DNA from: Myxococcales bacterium
GTDB lineage: Bacteria; Myxococcota_A; Polyangia; Haliangiales; Haliangiaceae
Assembly: GCA_016717005.1 (NCBI GenBank)
Contig: JADJUF010000037.1
Coordinates: 806,001 to 870,000, forward strand
Length of the DNA: 64,000 nt
Direction of reading: 5' to 3'
The notes under the pieces are model-generated. The model saw nothing but the letters and a program-made list of their open reading frames with translations. It did no database searches and had not been told where the DNA came from. Position 1 is the stretch's first letter. The number at the start of each line of letters is the position of its first letter. The translations under genes were made by a program, and so were the position numbers. Shown piece after piece: positions 45,329-55,114 of the stretch.

Positions 45329-45874
45329 GCAATCCGGTACGTCGACTCCATCATCTCGGCGGTCTGGTCGACCTTCTCGAGGGGGAATGTGCCTATGACG
45401 GTCTCGGCATACGAGAACCTGAACTCGGGCTCATCGATCTTGCGGATCGCGAACGACCAGCCCATCTGTCCAGACACGCCCCGCGATGAGGTCGCCCGAG
45501 GTCACCTGATCGATCTCCGCGGCGAACCGCTGGATCTGGACCTGCGCGATCATCGCGTCGGGCGGCGCCACGTCGTCGAGGCCGACGACGGTCACGACGG
45601 CGAACATGGAGGACAGGGCGTCGCGGAGGTCGCGGCGTACGAACTCGCGAATCTCCAGTATGCGGATCTCCTTGGTGGTCCGCGCAGGAATGGTGTACTC
45701 GTCGGGGACCTGCGTGGGATCGAGCACGACATAGAGTGGACGTGGGATCTTGGTCGCGACCAGCGGTAGCGTCGGTTCGATGTGGAGCGCACGGGTGTTG
45801 ACGGGCTTCATCGCACACGCGGCCAGCATCAGCGCCACCACCGCCGCCCCCCATGCCAGGCTCTTGGTCGTCAT
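45268..45874 (-). pseudogene. Lipoprotein with one frameshift
   Basis: Starts MTTKSLAWGAAVVALMLAAC (lipobox LAAC). The mature part LYVVLDPTQVPDEYTIPART, LRDALSSMFAVVTVVGLDDV and DAMIAQVQIQRFAAEIDQ is a mixed alpha/beta domain as in small LPS- or transport-associated lipoproteins. After a shift near 45480 it continues GQMGWSFAIRKIDEPEFRF and ends with the duplicated MARLSDREVMARLSE helix. Family not recognised. Confidence 0.65.
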
Positions 45875-45939
45875 CCGCCGAGGATGTTCGAAGCCGAGAC
45901 CGCGCGCAAGGCCGTGCCCGGTTGTGCGGCTGGGACCGC

Positions 45940-46145
45940 GGCCCGGCGGCCCCAGCTCCGCACGATCCGCCGATCCGATCGGTTGCGCCTCGGTTCTCCG
46001 GCGCCTTGGTTCTCCGGTGCATCGGCAGCGGAACTCGACACCTCGACCAGCCTGCCCTAGGTGTCGTGATCCATGAGCAGATCACGCCGATCCGATCGGT
46101 TGCGACTCGGTTTCTCGGGGCGACTCGGGGCTCCGGTTCGCCGGC
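45940..46145. repeat. Dispersed repeat, inverted orientation (GCCGATCCGATCGGTTGCG)
   Basis: Two copies of GCCGATCCGATCGGTTGCG (45968 and 46087 region) separated by CGGTTCTCCGG-type units. No gene. Confidence 0.75.
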
Positions 46146-46150
46146 CGCGA

Positions 46151-47491
46151 TCAGCGGCGCGCGGCCAGCGCGGCATCGAGCGCCTCGGCGGTCGTGCCGG
46201 CGGCCCTGCACGCGTCCGCCCAGGTCTCCGGCGGTCGCACTGAACAGGTGGTCGCGCACGGCGTCGAGGCCGACCCCGCCTGACCGCGATGGTGACCAGC
46301 AGGCCGCCGAGCGGGTACGTGTCGGCCTCCCGGGCCTGGCCCGGAACGCTCTTCATCGGCAGCGCGGCGACCGGGGGCGATCGCCGCGCGTGTGCTGCCA
46401 GTCGGCGAGGGCGCGCCCGCCGTACTGGCCTGACGCCCACACCGCGATGCCTTCGCCGATCAGCCCCGAGCCGGCTGACCCCACAGCTGACCGGTGATCG
46501 CGTGCGTGGCCTCGTGGGGACCAGCCGCTTCGAGGCCGCCGTCGGGCGCCGGGTCAAAGCGGATCACGGGAGCGCGGCGCCCGACGCGACCGCGTGGCCA
46601 TCGCCCGGGTCGCCGGTCAGCGTCTCCTGCTGCGGCGGTCCGGGTACACGCAGATCGTCATCGCCGCCGGGCGGCGATTCCGTGCAGGCGCTCGGCTGCG
46701 CGCGCGCGATGCCGCGGGCGATCGCCGACGACCGCCGCCTGTCGGGCGCCGCCGCGAGCTGCGCGGGGAACGCCACCCGCACCTGTGGCGCCTGCGACCG
46801 CGCGGTCGACGGTGCGCCACGCGATCCGCCGCGCGCGCCGCCAGCGTCGCGGGTCACCCGCCGTCGGCGCCCCGCACCCAGGTCCCGGTCTGGAGCCGAC
46901 CACGCACGTCGGCGAGCAGGCGGCCTCGCCGTGGCGGATCGAATTGATCTCCGCGACGCCCGGGGTGCCGGTGCCGGCGTAGAGCAAGAACGCCGGGTGA
47001 GTGGCATCAGCGGGGACCACCGCGATCACGCGCTCGCCGACGCCGGCGTAGGTCTCGCCGCCGACCACGATCCGCCTGGCGTCGACGGAGCGGCACCGCC
47101 GCCGCCGAGCGCCGCGACCACGGGCGTTCACCTGCGCGCCGCCGTACAGGATCGGGGTTGGGCGGCCACCCGACGGGCCTGCCGCGAGGTCGATCGACGC
47201 CGGGCACGATCGGGCGCCCGCGAACAGCTCGCGGACCCGCTCCGCCCGAAGGACGATCGCGCGGTCAGCCGCGTCGTCGCCGAGGGTGCCAACGACCAGG
47301 GTGGGCGTCCCCGGGCCAGCAGCGTCGTCCGGCGTGCCCGTACCGGGTACGGCGAAGCGCCTGCGGTGCTGCAGCGGTGCCGGTCGCAGGGCGGTGGCGG
47401 GTCGGTCGTTCGGCCTCGCTTGTCGCCGCGGGCCGCAGGCGACCGCCACGAGGGCCGCCAGCACCGCCGGCGCAGTCCCGAGTCGCACCAT
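46151..47491 (-). pseudogene. Lipoprotein peptidase (gluzincin/MA-like), multiple frameshifts
   Basis: A lipoprotein start VLAALVAVAC (ATG 47491). The first third is intact (TPTLVVGTLGDDAADRAIVL, RRIVVGGETYAGVGERVIAV, HPAFLLYAGTGTPGVAEI). After several shifts the central site HEATHAITGQLWG (HExxH) appears, followed ~20 residues on by GLIGEGIAVWASGQYGG with a Glu in the position of the third zinc ligand of gluzincins (Peptidase MA-like). The C-terminus is ADACRAAGTTAEALDAALAA. So it is a zinc-dependent surface peptidase in form, but at least four shifts break it. The start has a -10 box 6 nt upstream. Confidence 0.6.
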
Positions 47492-47497
47492 CGGGCG

Positions 47498-47503
47498 AGC
47501 GTA
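47498..47503 (-). promoter_or_regulatory. -10 box TACGCT for the peptidase lipoprotein
   Basis: Minus-strand TACGCT, 6 nt before ATG 47491. Confidence 0.55.
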
Positions 47504-48396
47504 CACCCGGTCCGGAACGGCGCCACCTGACCGTCGCGACCTGACCGCGCGCGCGCCTGACGCAGCGACAGCGAAACCTGCACACGTCGGCGGCGGGCGT
47601 GATGCCCGCCAGGAGCTGGCGCCGTCGCCAGGGCTGGGACCACCGCGGGTGGTCGCGCAACTCGAGCTCGAGCCCTGATCGTAGAGTCCGTGAGGGAAGC
47701 GTAGCGCGGCGAGCGGCCGGGTGAAAGGCGGATGCGCCCGGATGCCGGCCGCGGCTGAAACACGAGCGCGGCTCGGCGTTGCGGACCGCGTACTGATGGG
47801 TTGCGACTGATCCGGACGCGACTCGACCATCGCCACGCCGCGCAGACGCGGGCTTTCTTCTGTGCGCTAGATCTTCCTCGGACCCGAGCGCCACTGCAGG
47901 AGTGGATGAAAGTCGCTCGATCCGCGAATTAAAACGCCACGATGCAGCCGATCGACATCTCATCGCGATCACGTCGTGCGACGCGGAACGCTGCTGCCGC
48001 GCGGGCTGCTTCGCAAACGCGATCTAACGATGAGGCATGCGTGACCGAACGCCCAGAACTGCGGGCACTCTTGCGTCCTGATCCCGCTTTGGGATAAGGT
48101 CGCGGCGATGGGGCGAGGCGGAGCATGGGCGAGGCGAGGAGGGAGTCGTCGATCGAGCCAAGGGCGGCGGTCAGCGCGAGTCTCGACGCACTTGGTCCGG
48201 CCGCCTGTCTGGCTCCCGCAACGACGGCGCTCGCCCGTCGATAGGTCGGGCGCCCATGCCCCCTGACGCCCAGCGATGGTCGGCCAGTTGCCGCACGGCC
48301 CGGAGACGATCTGGGCGGGCTGACAGGCCGAGAAGCGCCGAGAAGCTACCTGCCCCCTCGAACGCTCGAACGTCCGGCATAGAACGTGAGGTCCTG
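47504..48396. other. 893-bp region without a gene
   Basis: No coherent protein on either strand. It includes an AT-richer spot (GAATTAAAAC, about 47926) unlike the surroundings, and one CTGATCCGGACGCGACTCG variant of the dispersed repeat at about 47807. Probably a spacer with gene remains. Confidence 0.45.
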
Positions 48397-50074
48397 ATGC
48401 TCCAGAACACACCCCGCAGCACCGGAAACCTGACGAGCACGCGCACCGCGCCTGCGGTCGCCGCGGCGCATGGCCGCGCTCGCCATGACCGCCAGGCCAT
48501 CTCGCGCCGACACGGTCATTCCGGCCGGGACCAATATCGTCAATCAGGTCTGACGCCGGCGGGTTCGCCGTATCGACTCCAGGGCAGCGTCACCGTCCCG
48601 CTTGGGGCATCACCCGATCGAACCAGGCGCATCGGTCATCTTCGCCAGCAACAGCTACGCCATTTCCGTCGCCGGCGAGCTCGCCGCGGTGGGCACCACG
48701 GCGCAGCCGGTGACGTTGGACGACCGGCGGCATCCTCGTCGACACGACCGCGACCTCCGTGCAGCCTCGCATGTCCGCATCACCGGCGCTCCAGGGCAAT
48801 CATCTGGCAAGGCCAGCAGCGCGCCGCTCACGACCAACGACGCCACGATCGTGAATGCGTCGTCTTCGGGGTCGTGGTTCAGCCAGGGGGGGCCGTGATG
48901 CCTCAACGACGTCACGATTCGCAGCACGACAAGTTTCACGTATGGCCTACAGGTCGATGCGGGCACGGTCGATGTCGAACACCGCACGATCTCGACCCTG
49001 GGCATTCTGATCTACGCCAATGGCACGTCTGTAGAGAGCGTGCGCAACAGCATCGCCACGGGGGCGATCTTGCGCGCGTCACAGGCGGCGGTGTCCTTGT
49101 TGTACACGAATGTCTTTCGTTCTTCCAACATACCTTCCGGGGCGACCGTCGGGCCTGGCATCATCCAGGGGAACCTGATCCCGTCATCACTTGGAAAGTC
49201 GCCTGACGTCGAATCCGCCGGGGCGATTCGGCGCACACGATGGCAGCGACCTTCGGCGCGCTGCCGCATCCAGGTGATCCGACGCCAGGCCTGTACGGAA
49301 AGCTCTGGTCATCCACGACGGTGACCGCCTCGGCGATTGTGCAGGGCGACCTGACGGTCGCGTCGGGGTCACGCTGACGATCGCGTCGGGCGTGACGTTG
49401 ACGTTTGCGAGCACGGATGTCATGGAGTCTGGGGACGTCTTGAGCCGCGCCGAGCTTCGTGTCGAGGGACAGCCTCGTCGTGCTCGGGCCCGCGACCCTG
49501 ACCGATCGACGCTGGGTTCCCGAAGGGCCTCTTCATGCTGCCGACGGCGAGCGGCACGCCGACGTGCGCAACCTCACGATCAACAACGCGTCGACGGGGC
49601 TGACGATGCGCAGCGGCGCGACGACGCTCGTCCGCCTCGCGGTCACGAACGCGACCGGCGCCGCGGTCCGCGTCGAGAGCGGCGCGCCGGTGCTGGACGC
49701 CTTCACGATCAGGAACTCGGCCCGGCTTCGTCGTCGGCGGCGCGCCGCGATCGCGAACGCGGTGGTCCACAGCATTCCAACGACGGGGTCCTCGTCCAGG
49801 CCAGCACCCGGGGCCATCAGCGCTGACGTCGTGAACAGCACGATCCATGGCGCGCCTACCGCCGCGGGTCGACGCCGTCGCCGGTGCGTCGGCGGACGTT
49901 TCGATCGCGAACAGCATCATCTCGAGCAACGTCACCGGGCTGAGCCGGACATCCGGCGGCGCGACCTCGCTCGGCTTCGCGAACTCGGACATCTGGGGCA
50001 ACTCGACGGACTACGATCTCGCGGCGACCGTCGCGGGCCGACGGTCGGGTCGATCAGCGGACACTTCGATATAA
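48397..50074 (+). pseudogene. Secreted right-handed beta-helix protein, many frameshifts
   Basis: ATG 48397 follows a GAGGT ribosome site. In overlapping frames one reads a signal peptide (MAALAMTARPSRADTVIPAG), the start of a beta-helix (SPYRLQGSVTVPLGASP, then EPGASVIFASNSYAISVAG and ELAAVGTTAQPVTLD), and many later rungs: FTYGLQVDAGTVDVEH, VRNSIATGAILRASQAA, DVRNLTINNASTGLTMRSG, VTNATGAAVRVESGAPVLDA and SIANSIISSNVTGLSRTSGG. These are the rungs of a parallel beta-helix surface protein of about 550 residues. At least six frame changes occur. The end is unclear. Confidence 0.6.
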
Positions 50075-50110
50075 TCGAATGTTTCATTCGAAACTTGCGG
50101 CTTGTTGACA
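50068..50110. other. AT-rich island with TATAAT, hairpin and TTGACA
   Basis: In a >70% GC context this 43-bp stretch has TATAAT (50070-50075), a perfect 7-bp hairpin TCGAATG-TTT-CATTCGA (50075-50091) and TTGACA (50105-50110). It is between the broken beta-helix gene and the BAX-inhibitor gene and may be a terminator or a promoter. Confidence 0.5.
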
Positions 50111-50155
50111 ACGACCCGCGGCCGCATGGGTGGCTAACCGCACCGGAGGTGCCCC

Positions 50156-50888
50156 ATGCCGCCGCAGCCTCGTCCCCCCGCTCGATCCCCTCGCCTCAGC
50201 CACGCTCGGTCAGAGAGGGACCGCATGGCGTTCCTGGCAAGACCGCCCACCTCGGCGTCGCGCTGGTCGCGCTCGCGGTGTTCACCGGCGGCATGATGAG
50301 GTTCTTCCCCGAGACCAGCCTGGCGATGTCCCGGTGGGCGTTCGCCGGCACCTGGAACTGGCTGCTGGTGCTGGCGTTGTTCATGGGCGTCGGCTACGTC
50401 GGCGATCGCCTGGCGTGGTCGCGATCGTCGCGCGCGCTGCAGTACCTGGGCTTGGGGTCAGCGTGATCGCGCAGGCCCCGCTGCTGCAACCGCTGTTGTG
50501 GGCCGCGATGCTGCTGGGCGCGGGCGATGCCCAGACGGTCATCCTGCAAGCGGCGACGGTCACGCTGGCGATCTCGTCGGCCTGACCTTGACGGTGTTCG
50601 TGACCCGCCGCGACTTCTCGTTCCTCCGCAGCGCCTTTGATGGTGGGCAGCTTCGCCGCCCTCGGCATCATCGTGGCCTCGATGATCTTCGGCTTCAGCC
50701 TCGGGGCCGTGTTCGCGGGCGCCATGATCCTGTTGATGGCCGGCTACATCCTGTACCAGACCGGCCAGATCGCGCGGGACTTCCCGCCCACCGCCCACGT
50801 CGCCGCCGCGCTCTTGCTGTTCTCCACCATCGCGACCTTGTTCTGGTACGTGCTGCAGTTCCTGATGTCGTTCGGCCGCGACGAGTAG
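50156..50888 (+). pseudogene. BAX inhibitor-1/YccA family membrane protein, about three frameshifts
   Basis: Strong family match once frames are joined: GKTAHLGVALVALAVFTGGM, WLLVLALFMGVGYVGDRLAW, YLGLG then SVIAQAPLLQPLLWAAML, TVILQAATVTLAIS, LTLTVFVTRRDFSFL and finally SFAALGIIVASMIFGFSLG to YILYQTGQIARDFPP and LFWYVLQFLMSFGRDE. Seven membrane helices, about 245 residues. Frame changes lie near 50235, 50463, 50580 and 50635. ATG 50156 has a GGAGGT ribosome site. BI-1 proteins are Ca2+/H+ leak channels linked to stress or FtsH regulation. Confidence 0.85.
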
Positions 50889-50904
50889 CCATCCATCCGG
50901 CTGG

Positions 50905-51170
50905 CAGCGACCCGGATCTACCGCGACCCGGATCGGCGACGTGCCGGCGCCTGCGCGAAGCGCCGGCCGCCGGTCCGGGTGGCCGAAGCGCCGGCCGCCG
51001 ATCCGGGTGGCCGCCGATCCGGGTGGCTGCGTCCCTGATCCTGGATCCCGGGTCCGCTTCGGGTCGAAGCCACCCGGTCGAGGAGGGCCCCGACAAGGCC
51101 CGCCGGAGCCCCCGAACCGGGTCGCCGCCGATCGGATCGGGAGCCCCCGAACCGGGTCGGGGCCGATCGG
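50905..51170. repeat. Dispersed repeat cluster, both orientations
   Basis: About nine short units: CGACCCGGATC (50909, 50926), GCGCCGGCCGCCGATCCGG (50985), GATCCGGGTGGC several times, GGGTCGAAGCCACCCGGTCG (51060) and AACCGGGTCGCCGCCGATCG (51116 on). No gene. Confidence 0.85.
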
Positions 51171-51206
51171 ATCGGGGCGCTCCGCTCGACTCGCGACCGC
51201 GCGATG

Positions 51207-52178
51207 TCAGTGCGGAATCAGCCGATGGGGTCGCCGCGACGCGTGCTGGTGATGGTCGCTGATGATCGCCTCCACGTGGACGACGCTTGGCGCGTCGACC
51301 AACTGACGGAGGTACTGGTTCCGGTTGCACACGCCCATCAGGTCGAAGGTGAAGTACAGCCCCATCAGTGGGTTCACGTACAGCTCGCTCCCCGCCGTGC
51401 GTGGCGAGAACTGCACGTCGCCGAACGCGCCACCCAGCGCCGCCGCGATGCTGCCATTGACAATGCTCGCGGGCCCGTCGTGCGCCTGCACCGCGTGGGC
51501 CACCGCGCGCAAGTAGAGCGCGCCTTCCTTGGTGTGGCGCGAGATCGAGAACGCGCCGTGGTACGCGCCGTCGCGCTCCAGCGCGGCCACGTTCTCGAGG
51601 AAGTGCGAGTGACACACCCCGTGGTGCGCGTCGATCCCGAAGCCGACACACGCCACGTGGCGATGCGCGATCGGTAGCTGTCCCACCGCCGCCAGGCTCG
51701 TCATGTCCTCGACCGGGGTGCCCAGGCCGGCCTCGTCGCCAAACATCAACAAGTCCGTCCCTCCGTCGATCAGCACGATCGCGTCGAGGTCGAGCCGCGC
51801 GACGAGCGTCTGGTACGCGAGGAGCAACTGTCGCACGCCCACGCGCTGGAACGCGTAGACCGTCGCCGTCAGATCTTCCTGGGCCAGGAACCGCGCCAGC
51901 GCGCGCTCAGGAAAATACATATCCCGACCCTGGGTCTCCGCGATGACCTCGTAGAGCGCCGGGCCGAGCTGCGTCGCACCGTTCAGCGCCAAATTGCTGA
52001 AGCTCAGGTTCGCCAGGTGCACCGTCTGACCGCGCCGCCACAGCGCGTGCGCCAGCGGCAGGCCCGCGTACACATCGAAGCCACCGCCCGCGCCGGCGAT
52101 CAGGATGTGTTCGCACTGCGCCAGATAGCCGAAGAGCGCAGGCTCTGCGATCGAAGTTGTCCGTGGTGCCCGCCTCAA
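51207..52178 (-). CDS. DUF1152 protein
   Basis: A 323-aa protein (from TTG 52178) that follows DUF1152 closely: HILIAGAGGGFDVYAGLPLA, VHLANLSFSNLAL, DMYFPERALARFL, IVLIDGGTDLLMFGDE, GTPVEDMTSLAAV, GFGIDAHHGVCHSHFLENVA and NPLMGLYFTFDLMGV. The N-terminal AGAGGGFD nucleotide-binding-like loop and the DGGTD motif are conserved. No reaction is known. The start is unsure: no ATG or GTG occurs close to the first motif, so TTG 52178 or a lost start. The upstream region consists of the dispersed repeat. Confidence 0.85.
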   Translation of the reverse strand: MRRAPRTTSIAEPALFGYLAQCEHILIAGAGGGFDVYAGLPLAHALWRRGQTVHLANLSFSNLALNGATQLGPALYEVIAETQGRDMYFPERALARFLAQEDLTATVYAFQRVGVRQLLLAYQTLVARLDLDAIVLIDGGTDLLMFGDEAGLGTPVEDMTSLAAVGQLPIAHRHVACVGFGIDAHHGVCHSHFLENVAALERDGAYHGAFSISRHTKEGALYLRAVAHAVQAHDGPASIVNGSIAAALGGAFGDVQFSPRTAGSELYVNPLMGLYFTFDLMGVCNRNQYLRQLVDAPSVVHVEAIISDHHQHASRRPHRLIPH

Positions 52179-52286
52179 CCGACTGCGCTTTCGACGCTGC
52201 GACAACGGGCGCAGCTTACCACGAGCGAGGCATCTCCGTCGAGTTTCGCTCGCCACGCCGCGACGTTGCGTTGCGATCGGCCCCCC

Positions 52287-52610
52287 CTGATCCGGGTCGC
52301 AGCCACCCGGTCGCGGGGGTGCTGATCGACAACGGCTACACGATGCCGACCCGGCCCCCGGTGACGCCCCCCCGATCCGATCGGCTGCGACCCGGATCGG
52401 GGTGACCCCTGATCCGGGTCGCAGCCACCCGGTCGCGGGGGTGCTGATCGACAACGGCTACACGATGCCGACCCGGCCCCGGTGACGCCCCCGATCCGAT
52501 CGGCTGCGACCCGGATCGGGGTGACCCGGATCGGGGGCTGCGACCCGGATCGGGGTGACCCGGATCGGGGCTGCGACCCGGATCGCGGGGCGATCCGCTC
52601 GGCCTCGTGG
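52287..52610. repeat. Dispersed repeat with ~120-bp tandem duplication and long hairpin
   Basis: Two near-identical ~120-bp units (52287-52408, 52409-52527) differ by single-base indels in C-runs. Each starts CTGATCCGGGTCGCAGCC and ends in the inverted form GGCTGCGACCCGGATC. Where they meet (52383-52426) the two form a near-perfect inverted repeat with 16-bp arms around GGGGTGACCCCT. Three shorter GCTGCGACCCGGATCG units follow up to 52610. No gene. Confidence 0.92.
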
Positions 52611-52650
52611 CGCGCTGACCAGGTGAGGCGCGGGAGCGGGCGCCGGCGTG

Positions 52651-52656
52651 TACGCT
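52651..52656 (+). promoter_or_regulatory. -10 box TACGCT for the TPR-like gene
   Basis: TACGCT, 6 nt before GTG 52663. Confidence 0.55.
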
Positions 52657-52662
52657 CGCGGC

Positions 52663-54756
52663 GTGGCAGCAGCCAAGCGTGGGGACAAGAAGCGCAAGCC
52701 GCGGGCGACGCCGACGGCCAAGGCCACCGCCTCTGCCAGGAAGGCGGCGGCAGCCAAGCCGTCCAGGCGGGCGGGGACGGCGGCGCGGAGGGCGACGACG
52801 AAGCCGGCCGGGAAGGCGGCGGCAAGGTCGGCAGCGCCAGCCAAGCCGGCCCCCCGGGGGGCGACGGACAGGGCGGTCGTGCTGCGGGCTCCGGAAGCGT
52901 CGGCGGAGCGGCCGTACCTGCACGTCGGGCATGGGGTGTCGTGCGCGCGCAAGACGTGGGGGCTGGTGGCGATCTTGCGCGAGCCGCTGCGGGCCCCGAT
53001 CAAGGGCCTCGGCGCGCCGGTGGCGCTCGACACGATCGAGGCCAAGGTGGGCGAGCGTGTGGTGGTGCTGCTGCACGACGCCGACTCGCTGCAGTGGGTG
53101 GTGGCGGCGACGTATCCGAGTCCGGGGCCGCGGGCGGACCAGGGCGAGGCCACCGGCGAGCAGTGGGCGGCGTTCAACGAGGCGGTCGACGCGACGCTGC
53201 AGCGGCTGCACCAGCGGCAGCCGATCGCCGCGGTGATCCGGCCGATCGATGAGGAGTACGGCACCGCGGTGTCGGACTGGCACGCCTGGAGCATGGGTGA
53301 GGCGCCGCGCTACATGCGGTTCCTGTACGCGGCCGGCCGCAAGGCGCGCTGGTACGTCGAGCACGCGTGTGACCTGTGGCGGGCCTGGCTGGGCGAGCAG
53401 CCGCTGGCCGACCAGCAGCGGGTGATCGACGCGCTGGCTCCGGAGGCGCGCAAGGTGCTGCGGGCGCTCGGCGGCGTGCCCCAGGCGCAGGAACCAGTGA
53501 AGCCGCCGCCCGAGCCCACGCTCGACGAGATGAAGGCGGCGTGGGCGGCGATCCCGCCTGAGGCCGACGTGGTCGCGGCGTTCGCGGCGGCGTTCGCGCA
53601 CCGCGGGCTGGCCGAGCCGTGGGACCTGTTCGGGCTGCAGCACGCGCTGCTCGACCCAGCCCAGCGCACGCCCGCGCACGCGCCGCTGCTGCGCGAGGTG
53701 CTGCGGCGCGCGCTGGCGTCGCCGGGGTGCCGGTGGCCCGACACGCACTGGCGCCCGCACCTGGTCGACGAGCTGGTGCGGGCCGGGCAGCTCGACGAGG
53801 CGCGCGCCGAGGTGGCGCCGGTGGTGCTCGGCGCCAACTCGTACAACGACAACAACTGGGAGACGATGGTTGGCCTGTGCGACGCGCTCGGCCGGCGCGA
53901 CGACGGCGACGCGCTGCACCGGATGGCCGAGCGCTACGTCACGGGCTACAGCCTGGCGCGCAAGGTCGCCAAGCTGGGTGACGCGCGCCAGCGCGCGGCG
54001 GCGTCGCGGGTGGTGCGCGAGCTCGCGGCGCCCGCGCTGGCGCCGGCGGCGCTCGACGCGCTCGACGACGACGCGCTGTCCCACGCCGCGTTCCTGTTCG
54101 AGAGCCTGTGCAAGCAGGCCCTCGCCGATCAGGCCCTGGCGGCCGAGGGCGCGCGGCTCCGGGCTGCCTCGGTCGAGCGCCACCGCCGGCGCCAGGCCGA
54201 CGCCGAGGCGCGGTTTGCGCGCGGCGACACGGTCGATGTTCCGCAGCTCCTGCTGCTCGTGCAGGCCCGGCAGGGCGCGGCGGCGCTGGAGGTTGCCGAG
54301 GTCGAGCGGCTGGCGCGCGCCGCCGCGGCGCACCCGGGCCTGATCGTCCAGGTCGCCGCGCTCGCGCACGCCGCCCACGGCACGAACATCGACGCCGCGC
54401 TCGCCGTCTACGGCGCGCTGCTGGCGGCGCCGATCCCGCCAGATGGATATGCACGCACGTCGTGGCTGTACGCCGCCAACAACGCGCTGATCGTCAGCCA
54501 CGCCGCCCGGCGCTTCGCCGACAGCGCGCGCATGGCCGACCAGGTGGTGCAGTACGCGCCGGAGAATCCGCACATCACGCACGCGGCCGCGTGCAGCTAC
54601 GCGGCGGTGGGGCGCCACGACGACGCGCTGGCGCAGGTGGCCCGCGCGGTCGAGCTCGGCTACCCCCACCTCGACCGCGTGAAGGTCGACCCGCACCTCG
54701 GGCCGCTGCTGGCGCGCGCCGACTTCCAGGCGCTGCTTGGGAAGCCGCGGCGGTAG
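52663..54756 (+). CDS. TPR-like repeat protein with H1-like basic tail, 697 aa
   Basis: The N-terminal ~70 residues are a Lys/Ala/Arg-rich tail (AAAKRGDKKRKPRATP onward). A ~150-aa domain follows (VSCARKTWGLVAILREPLRA, DADSLQWVVAATYPSPGP), then helical repeats of the TPR/Sel1 kind through the C-terminus (FAHRGLAEPWDLFGLQHALL, NNALIVSHAARRFADSARMA, AVGRHDDALAQVARAVELGY). It has no signal peptide. The start is the GTG that follows a -10 box by 6 nt, not the ATG 15 bases upstream. Function unknown; the basic tail suggests nucleic-acid binding. Confidence 0.75.
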   Translation: MAAAKRGDKKRKPRATPTAKATASARKAAAAKPSRRAGTAARRATTKPAGKAAARSAAPAKPAPRGATDRAVVLRAPEASAERPYLHVGHGVSCARKTWGLVAILREPLRAPIKGLGAPVALDTIEAKVGERVVVLLHDADSLQWVVAATYPSPGPRADQGEATGEQWAAFNEAVDATLQRLHQRQPIAAVIRPIDEEYGTAVSDWHAWSMGEAPRYMRFLYAAGRKARWYVEHACDLWRAWLGEQPLADQQRVIDALAPEARKVLRALGGVPQAQEPVKPPPEPTLDEMKAAWAAIPPEADVVAAFAAAFAHRGLAEPWDLFGLQHALLDPAQRTPAHAPLLREVLRRALASPGCRWPDTHWRPHLVDELVRAGQLDEARAEVAPVVLGANSYNDNNWETMVGLCDALGRRDDGDALHRMAERYVTGYSLARKVAKLGDARQRAAASRVVRELAAPALAPAALDALDDDALSHAAFLFESLCKQALADQALAAEGARLRAASVERHRRRQADAEARFARGDTVDVPQLLLLVQARQGAAALEVAEVERLARAAAAHPGLIVQVAALAHAAHGTNIDAALAVYGALLAAPIPPDGYARTSWLYAANNALIVSHAARRFADSARMADQVVQYAPENPHITHAAACSYAAVGRHDDALAQVARAVELGYPHLDRVKVDPHLGPLLARADFQALLGKPRR

Positions 54757-54767
54757 CGGCGACCCTG

Positions 54768-54835
54768 GGTCCGGGCGCTGCGACCTGGATCCGGGTCGCA
54801 GCCAACCGGATCGGCCAACCGGATCGGCGGGGTCG
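54768..54835. repeat. Dispersed repeat cluster
   Basis: GGATCCGGGTCGCAGCCAACC followed by CGGATCGG twice (54800-54825). It adjoins the toxin-gene remnant at 54836. Confidence 0.85.
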
Positions 54836-54920
54836 CTGTTGCTTGTAATACGGCCTGGTGACCACGAGCTCGCCGGCGGGCCGGCGATTCTGCGATGCGA
54901 TCTGTCGCACCTCACCCGTT
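54836..54920 (-). pseudogene. Remnant of a DUF4157 toxin gene
   Basis: On the minus strand this stretch reads GELVVTRPYYKQQR preceded by VRQI, identical to residues of the complete toxin gene at about 60060-60115 apart from an inserted stretch between VRQI and AGELVV. The homology ends abruptly in the dispersed repeat on one side. So a piece of a second, related toxin gene was left here. Confidence 0.75.
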
Positions 54921-55067
54921 CCTGCGAGCCGATCGGTTGCTACTCCACCCCTGTTGCTACTCGACCCCTTCGTCGGGCCCAAGGCGTTTTCGGGGAGAAG
55001 TGGCGGGGATTCCGCGACGCGATCCGTCGCGCGTTCACCCGCGCAGGGTGTTCCGAGAGGTTGCGAC

Positions 55068-55114
55068 CCTCGATTGGGGCGACCCTCGATTGGGGGCGAC
55101 CCTCGATTGGGGCG
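55068..55114. repeat. Short repeats CGACCCTCGATTGGGG x3
   Basis: Three tandem copies of a 16-17-bp unit (55066, 55080, 55097) just beyond the stop of the minus-strand gene at 55115. Confidence 0.8.

Noticed and set aside
52336..54915. 859-aa minus-strand open frame
   Set aside because: Antisense of the TPR-like gene extended through the dispersed repeats. Only the short toxin-like stretch at 54836-54920 is meaningful.
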